A stretch of 64,000 nt of DNA from an uncultured Mucispirillum sp. (GTDB taxonomy: Bacteria > Chrysiogenota > Deferribacteres > Deferribacterales > Mucispirillaceae), in contig CALUWI010000012.1 in assembly GCA_944324465.1 (NCBI GenBank), forward strand, positions 1-64,000, written 5' to 3'. The notes under the pieces were generated by a model that saw only the letters and a program-made list of their open reading frames with translations, was not told the DNA's origin and did no database searches. Positions 60,168 to 64,000 of this stretch are shown piece after piece. A program made the position numbers and the translations under genes. How positions within the stretch are numbered: position 1 is the stretch's first letter; each line of letters starts with the position of its first letter.

Positions 60168-61733
60168 TTAATGTTTATAACCTGTAATTTTTAGTTTATA
60201 TCTGTCAAAAATACCACTGTTATTTTGCTGTATTTCTATATGTACTCCATAAAGCTGTTCCATATTATCAATAGATTCTCTTTCATGCTCTAATATTAAA
60301 TCTGCCACATCTACATTAGCTTCTATTAATATATTTGCACCTTTATGATGAGCTGCAAGCTGAGTAAGCTGGCGCATTATCTCATAACATACTGTTATTT
60401 TAGACTTAATTACACCTCTGCCTTCACAGTACGGGCAAGGCTCACTGATTATGCGAGTTACACTGTCTCGCACTCTTTTTCTTGTAATTTCCACAAGCCC
60501 AAGTGGCGATATATTAACAACAGATGTTTTTGCCCTGTCTTCTTTTAAATACTGCTCTAAAGTGGTAAGAACTTTCTCTCTGTCTTCCACTCTTTCCATA
60601 TCTATAAAATCTACAATAATAATACCGCCAATATTTCGCATTTTTAACTGGTGTGCAATTTCTTTTGATGCTTCTAAGTTTGTTTTAAGTATTGTATCAT
60701 CAAAATTATGACGCCCTACATATTTACCAGTATTTACATCTATTACTGTTAATGCTTCCGCCTGGTCTATAACAATAGAACCGCCAGAACGAAGCCATAC
60801 TTTTTTATCAAGAAGTCTGTTTACTTCTATTTCCACATTATATAAATCAAAAAGCGGTTCGTCCCCTTGATAATATTCTATTTTCAAATCAAGATTAGAT
60901 AAATGGTTAACAAAAAATTCCTGCATTTTATCATAATCTTCTTTATTATCTATTAATATTCTAGTAGTATCTGCAGTAACAACATCGCGAAGAATTTTAT
61001 AAATTAAGTTATGGTCTTCATATAAGAGAGATGGTGCAGTAGATGAGTGTGTAACAGCTTCTACACCTGCCCACACACCTTTAATATATTCTAAATCTGC
61101 CTTCAATTCTTCTAAACTTAAGCCATCACTTACTGTTCTTGCAATAAGTCCCATACCTTCTGGACGAAGCTGAACTAATATATCTTTTAACCGCTCTCTT
61201 TCTGCTTCATTTTCTATTTTTCTTGATACACCAATATGTTCATAGCCTGGCATCAATACAAGGTATCTGCCGGGGATTGTTAAGTGAGTAGTAAGCCTTG
61301 CTCCTTTTGCTGCGATTGCATCTTTTGCAACCTGCACAATTATTTCCTGCCCTTCAGTTAATATTTCTGCAATAGGTGCATAATGCTGCTGTTCTGAATG
61401 AATTTCTTCACTTACTCTTGTTTCGCTGTTTTCTTTATCGTAATTTTCATTTGCTTCGCTGTCATCTTCTGGCATACTTTCTTCATAGCTTAATTCATCA
61501 CTGCTGCCAGTATAAATATCTGCAATATGCAAAAAAGCTGCCCTTTGCAGACCAATCTCTACAAAAGCAGACTGCATTCCAGGTAGAACTTTCACTACCT
61601 TTCCTTTATATATGTTGCCTGCTGCACTTTTTTTATTAACTCTTTCTATAAAAATTTCTGATACATTACCGCCTGTTAATACAGCAGCACGCACTTCTCG
61701 TATTCCTGAATTTATGAGTATTTCTTTAGACAT
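60168..61733 (-). CDS. rng: Ribonuclease G/E family endonuclease
   Basis: 521 residues from ATG 61733, with AGGAG before it. The longer frame to 61838 runs into a repeat element and lacks family sequence. The S1 RNA-binding domain (~35-150) has an acidic insertion of about 35 residues. The catalytic DNase-I-like domain has T-V-I-D-V-N-T-G and I-I-V-D-F-I-D-M. The Zn-link is C-P-Y-C-E-G-R-G. The long unstructured tail of RNase E is missing, so it is the short RNase G type. Roles: 16S rRNA 5'-end maturation and mRNA decay. Confidence 0.93.
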   Translation of the reverse strand: MSKEILINSGIREVRAAVLTGGNVSEIFIERVNKKSAAGNIYKGKVVKVLPGMQSAFVEIGLQRAAFLHIADIYTGSSDELSYEESMPEDDSEANENYDKENSETRVSEEIHSEQQHYAPIAEILTEGQEIIVQVAKDAIAAKGARLTTHLTIPGRYLVLMPGYEHIGVSRKIENEAERERLKDILVQLRPEGMGLIARTVSDGLSLEELKADLEYIKGVWAGVEAVTHSSTAPSLLYEDHNLIYKILRDVVTADTTRILIDNKEDYDKMQEFFVNHLSNLDLKIEYYQGDEPLFDLYNVEIEVNRLLDKKVWLRSGGSIVIDQAEALTVIDVNTGKYVGRHNFDDTILKTNLEASKEIAHQLKMRNIGGIIIVDFIDMERVEDREKVLTTLEQYLKEDRAKTSVVNISPLGLVEITRKRVRDSVTRIISEPCPYCEGRGVIKSKITVCYEIMRQLTQLAAHHKGANILIEANVDVADLILEHERESIDNMEQLYGVHIEIQQNNSGIFDRYKLKITGYKH

Positions 61734-61736
61734 ATA

Positions 61737-61950
61737 AACTCCTATTAAAAAATCCATCCTTGGATTTTTTAAACCACGCTCTGCCAAAACAAGTTTGGCT
61801 ATCGCTCTCGCAAGCGACGCCACATCCTGTGGCTTCAACTCCTATTAAAAAATCCTATCCAGCTGCGCATTTCTTTTTCCTGCCTATTCGTCGGGAAATG
61901 CTTGCGTCACTTTGTTCCCCTTGGATTTTTTAAACCACGCTCTGCCAAAA
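61737..61950. repeat. Double-copy hairpin repeat element between recR and rng
   Basis: AACTCCTATTAAAAAATCC occurs at 61737-61755 and again at 61837-61855. A second 30-bp segment (TTGGATTTTTTAAACCACGC plus CTCTGCCAAAA) occurs at 61760-61789 and 61921-61950. In the first copy the A-rich and T-rich parts form a perfect 10-bp hairpin (61747-61770). In the second they are split by ~67 bp. Smaller hairpins lie between (CCAAA/TTTGG, TCGCT/AGCGA, GCCACA/TGTGGC). The element looks like a REP-type genomic repeat, perhaps also acting as a terminator. Confidence 0.65.
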
Positions 61951-61995
61951 TCAATAGTTCACTAGGATAAATCACATTACCTGATAATTTTTAAG

Positions 61996-62598
61996 TTATG
62001 ATAAATCAACCCTGTTTTCCAATGCTCGTAAAACAGTTATTTCATCTGCATATTCTAAATGAGAGCCAATAGGAATACCGCTTGCAAGTTTTGTAACTTT
62101 TAAATTAGGTACATTTTGAAGTATTTTTCCTATGTATGATGCAGTAGTCTCACCGTCCGCATCTGGATTAGTGGCAATAATAACTTCTTTTATATGAAGT
62201 TTTTCCACTCTTTCAATTAATTTATTAAAACTTAAATCTGACGGACCAATACCATCAAGTGGCGATATTTTTCCGCCTAAAACATGATACAGCCCATTAA
62301 ACCTGCCTGTATTTTCTATAAAAAATACATCTTTTGCTTCTTCAACTATACATATTATATCTTTATTTCTGTGTTCATCACTGCATACTTTGCATATATC
62401 ACCTTCTGCAATAGAGCCGCACTCTTTACAGAATTTAATATTATCTTTCAGCTTTCTAATAGCATCAGAAAGTTTATATGCCTGTTCCGGCTTTATTTTT
62501 AATATATGCAGTGCAAGGCGGACAGCTGTTTTCCTGCCCACCCCTGGAAGTCTTGAAAGTTCATGAACACAGTCATCAAAGACTTGAATATTCTGCAT
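61996..62598 (-). CDS. recR: Recombination mediator protein RecR
   Basis: 200 residues. A helix-hairpin-helix start (L-S-R-L-P-G-V-G-R-K-T-A) precedes a zinc site from C-K-E-C and C-K-V-C and a Toprim domain with I-V-E-E-A-K-D and A-T-N-P-D-A-D-G-E-T-T-A. With RecF and RecO it loads RecA at single-strand gaps. It follows ybaB with 18 nt between. Length normal (about 200). Confidence 0.97.
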   Translation of the reverse strand: MQNIQVFDDCVHELSRLPGVGRKTAVRLALHILKIKPEQAYKLSDAIRKLKDNIKFCKECGSIAEGDICKVCSDEHRNKDIICIVEEAKDVFFIENTGRFNGLYHVLGGKISPLDGIGPSDLSFNKLIERVEKLHIKEVIIATNPDADGETTASYIGKILQNVPNLKVTKLASGIPIGSHLEYADEITVLRALENRVDLS

Positions 62599-62616
62599 TA
62601 TAAACTATATCCTTAA

Positions 62617-62925
62617 TTAAAACATTCCTGGAATATTTAATCCGCCAGTAATACCTTGAAGTTTATCCTGCATAAGCTGCTGTGCTTTTTTCATACCTTC
62701 ATTAACTGCTGCCACAATTAAATCCTGCAGCATTTCCACATCATCTGGATTAACAACATCTTTTTCTATTACTACTTCTAAAAGTTCCTGTTTACCGTTT
62801 ACTTTAACAGATACCATACCGCCGCCGGCACTTGCTTCTACCACTTGAGCTGCTGCCTCTGCCTGAGCTTCCTCCATTTTCTTCTGCATTTTTTGTGCCT
62901 GACGCATAATCTGCTGCATATTCAT
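62617..62925 (-). CDS. ybaB: YbaB/EbfC-type nucleoid-associated protein
   Basis: 102 residues from ATG 62925 (GAGGT at proper spacing); GTG 62934 is the alternative start. A helical, Gln/Met/Lys-rich N-terminus (Q-Q-I-M-R-Q-A-Q-K-M-Q-K-K-M) is followed by G-G-G-M-V-S-V-K-V-N-G-K and a C-terminal helix ending G-L-N-I-P-G. The family forms DNA-binding dimers. Position between dnaX and recR is highly conserved in bacteria. Confidence 0.95.
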   Translation of the reverse strand: MNMQQIMRQAQKMQKKMEEAQAEAAAQVVEASAGGGMVSVKVNGKQELLEVVIEKDVVNPDDVEMLQDLIVAAVNEGMKKAQQLMQDKLQGITGGLNIPGMF

Positions 62926-62951
62926 AATATTCACCTCATATTCTTTATATA

Positions 62952-64000
62952 TTAATTCTTTTCTATATTAATTATTCTACCGCCTAATTCTTTTTCTGCC
63001 ATTTTTAAAAATTCATTATCTTTTACTTCTTCTTTCATTTTCTGCACAGCAAAACTTTCTATTTTATGGGACTGCACTCTTTTTACTGATGTTCCAGTAC
63101 TTTCTGCTGTACTTACATTTCCTTTTAAATCAGGGCTTTTTTTTTCCGCCCCCTCGTCTATATCAGCTTTTTTTTTACTGTCCCCTATATTATTATCAAG
63201 TGTAATATCTATCTTTGTATGCTTTTCGCTTACCATAAAAACAATATTCTCAAAAATATCTTTTGAGTTGCCTGTTTTTAACTGAGTAAACTGAAATTTA
63301 CGCTCAAGAGGAAAACTGATAGCCAAATGTTCTGCAGTGTCTTCTATCAGCTTTGCATGCTGAAGCATTGCATAAATCATAGGATTTTTTGATGAAGCGA
63401 TATTTAATACTCTTGTCCATATACCTTCTTCACTGCCCTTAAGCACTGGCACAGGCTCTGTATCTTTTTCTACTTCCTTTGCCGTATCTGCAATTTTTTC
63501 AGATATTTCAGGCTTTACTGTTTCCTCTCTGGCTGGTTCTTGTTTTACTGGTATTGCTGCACTTTCTGTTACTTTATTTACTGGTGCAGATACTGCCTTT
63601 TTCACTGAAGCAGCAACAGGGCTGCTGTTATCTAATATATTAATAATAGATGATATATTTGCTGCCTTAATAACTGCAAATTCAAAAACATATCTTGCAA
63701 AATCAGAATATTTTAAATCATTTATCAGCTTTGTAAGGATTTGAAATAAGCTGTAAAGTTTTGCTTTTTCAGCATATGCTTTTAATGATGAATAATATTC
63801 TTCCTCTCTGCTTGTAAAATCACTGCCTGGCAGTTTATTTGATACAACATAAATCATCATATTTCTACAGTGTTCTATAAGACACTCTGTCATATATTTA
63901 TAATCTATGCCTTTTTCATCTACAGTTTTTACTAAATCTGGCAGTTTTTCAGTTTCTTCTTTTAAAATTGCACTAAAAATATCATTAGATAAGTAAGAAT
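62952..64000 (-). CDS. dnaX: DNA polymerase III gamma/tau subunit, 5' part outside window
   Basis: The frame is open through the window edge: codons at 63998-63894 continue directly into the Met at 63893, so that Met is internal. Visible residues (about 349) include the helical clamp-loader domain III (L-P-D-L-V-K-T-V-D-E-K-G, then the L-F-Q-I-L-T-K-L-I region) and a Lys/Glu/Pro/Val-rich tau-like linker (~residues 125-195). A C-terminal domain follows. The ATPase domain lies beyond the window. The gene order dnaX-ybaB-recR supports the call. Confidence 0.9.
   Translation of the reverse strand, partial: SYLSNDIFSAILKEETEKLPDLVKTVDEKGIDYKYMTECLIEHCRNMMIYVVSNKLPGSDFTSREEEYYSSLKAYAEKAKLYSLFQILTKLINDLKYSDFARYVFEFAVIKAANISSIINILDNSSPVAASVKKAVSAPVNKVTESAAIPVKQEPAREETVKPEISEKIADTAKEVEKDTEPVPVLKGSEEGIWTRVLNIASSKNPMIYAMLQHAKLIEDTAEHLAISFPLERKFQFTQLKTGNSKDIFENIVFMVSEKHTKIDITLDNNIGDSKKKADIDEGAEKKSPDLKGNVSTAESTGTSVKRVQSHKIESFAVQKMKEEVKDNEFLKMAEKELGGRIINIEKN

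Noticed and set aside
61734-61838. 35-residue N-terminal extension of RNase G
   Set aside because: Encoded by the hairpin repeat element; AGGAG before ATG 61733 and the family start decide against it.

Overview
The window is AT-rich (roughly one third G+C by eye) bacterial chromosome, densely coding, with no rRNA, tRNA or CRISPR array that I can see. Gene content indicates a motile, Gram-negative-type bacterium: motA-motB, an F-type ATP synthase operon with two separate b-type subunits (b' and b, the latter with a signal-peptide-like N-terminus), RNase G, the dnaX-ybaB-recR cluster, cobalamin-dependent MetH, and O-antigen-modifying gtr genes. My best guess (inference, not proved) is a Deferribacterota member such as Mucispirillum. 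The F-type ATPase argues against AT-rich Brachyspira, which uses a V-type enzyme.

Layout. 1-1643: 3' part of a secreted surface protein with Ig-like domains and a Gly/Asp/Ser repeat tract. 1749-5115: translation operon thrS-infC-rpmI-rplT, with infC on a non-AUG start. 5114-11368: accessory genes (AAA/DUF4143 ATPase, an acidic unknown, a very large exported ankyrin protein, DUF2062, a small membrane protein). 11376-15727: amino-acid transport block (AGCS symporter, a permease-ATPase fusion, a LysE-type exporter with a His-rich tail). 15907-24598: F1 plus stalk subunits of ATP synthase, flanked by three BspA-like DUF285 proteins. 24869-27124: gap and pgk. 27340-34049: DUF2461, motAB, a MITE-like insertion, an ankyrin-TPR fusion, comF, gpmI and three DUF4282 proteins. 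34798-39498: lysA, a Na/Pi cotransporter, an HD-GYP protein and a duplicated zinc-ribbon microprotein. 39572-46476: a lone ABC ATPase with a small coupled ORF, cysS, and an operon of two giant paralogous membrane proteins plus an Opp-class ATPase. 46614-49967: metH. 50201-53824: a self-contained phage-type tail-fibre cassette. 53825-58764: a convergent gtr glycosylation cluster. 58794-64000: LarB-like protein, rlmE, rng, a hairpin-rich repeat element, recR, ybaB and dnaX (open at the window edge).

How it fits together. Most of the window is housekeeping (translation, energy, glycolysis, Lys/Met metabolism, DNA repair). The unusual material falls into four groups: surface and protein-interaction repeat proteins (Big_2, DUF285, ankyrin, TPR); cell-envelope transport of unknown substrate (the 41875-46476 operon); a tail-fibre plus gtr pair that resembles the receptor-binding and serotype-conversion modules of temperate phages without the rest of a phage; and non-coding repeats (a 168-bp element with terminal inverted repeats and a 10-bp target duplication, a 163-bp inverted-repeat element, and a double-copy hairpin element). 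No complete novel defence system is evident. The strongest candidates for undescribed biology are the polytopic-pair ABC operon, the tail-fibre/gtr region and the DUF285 family with its shared N-terminal module.
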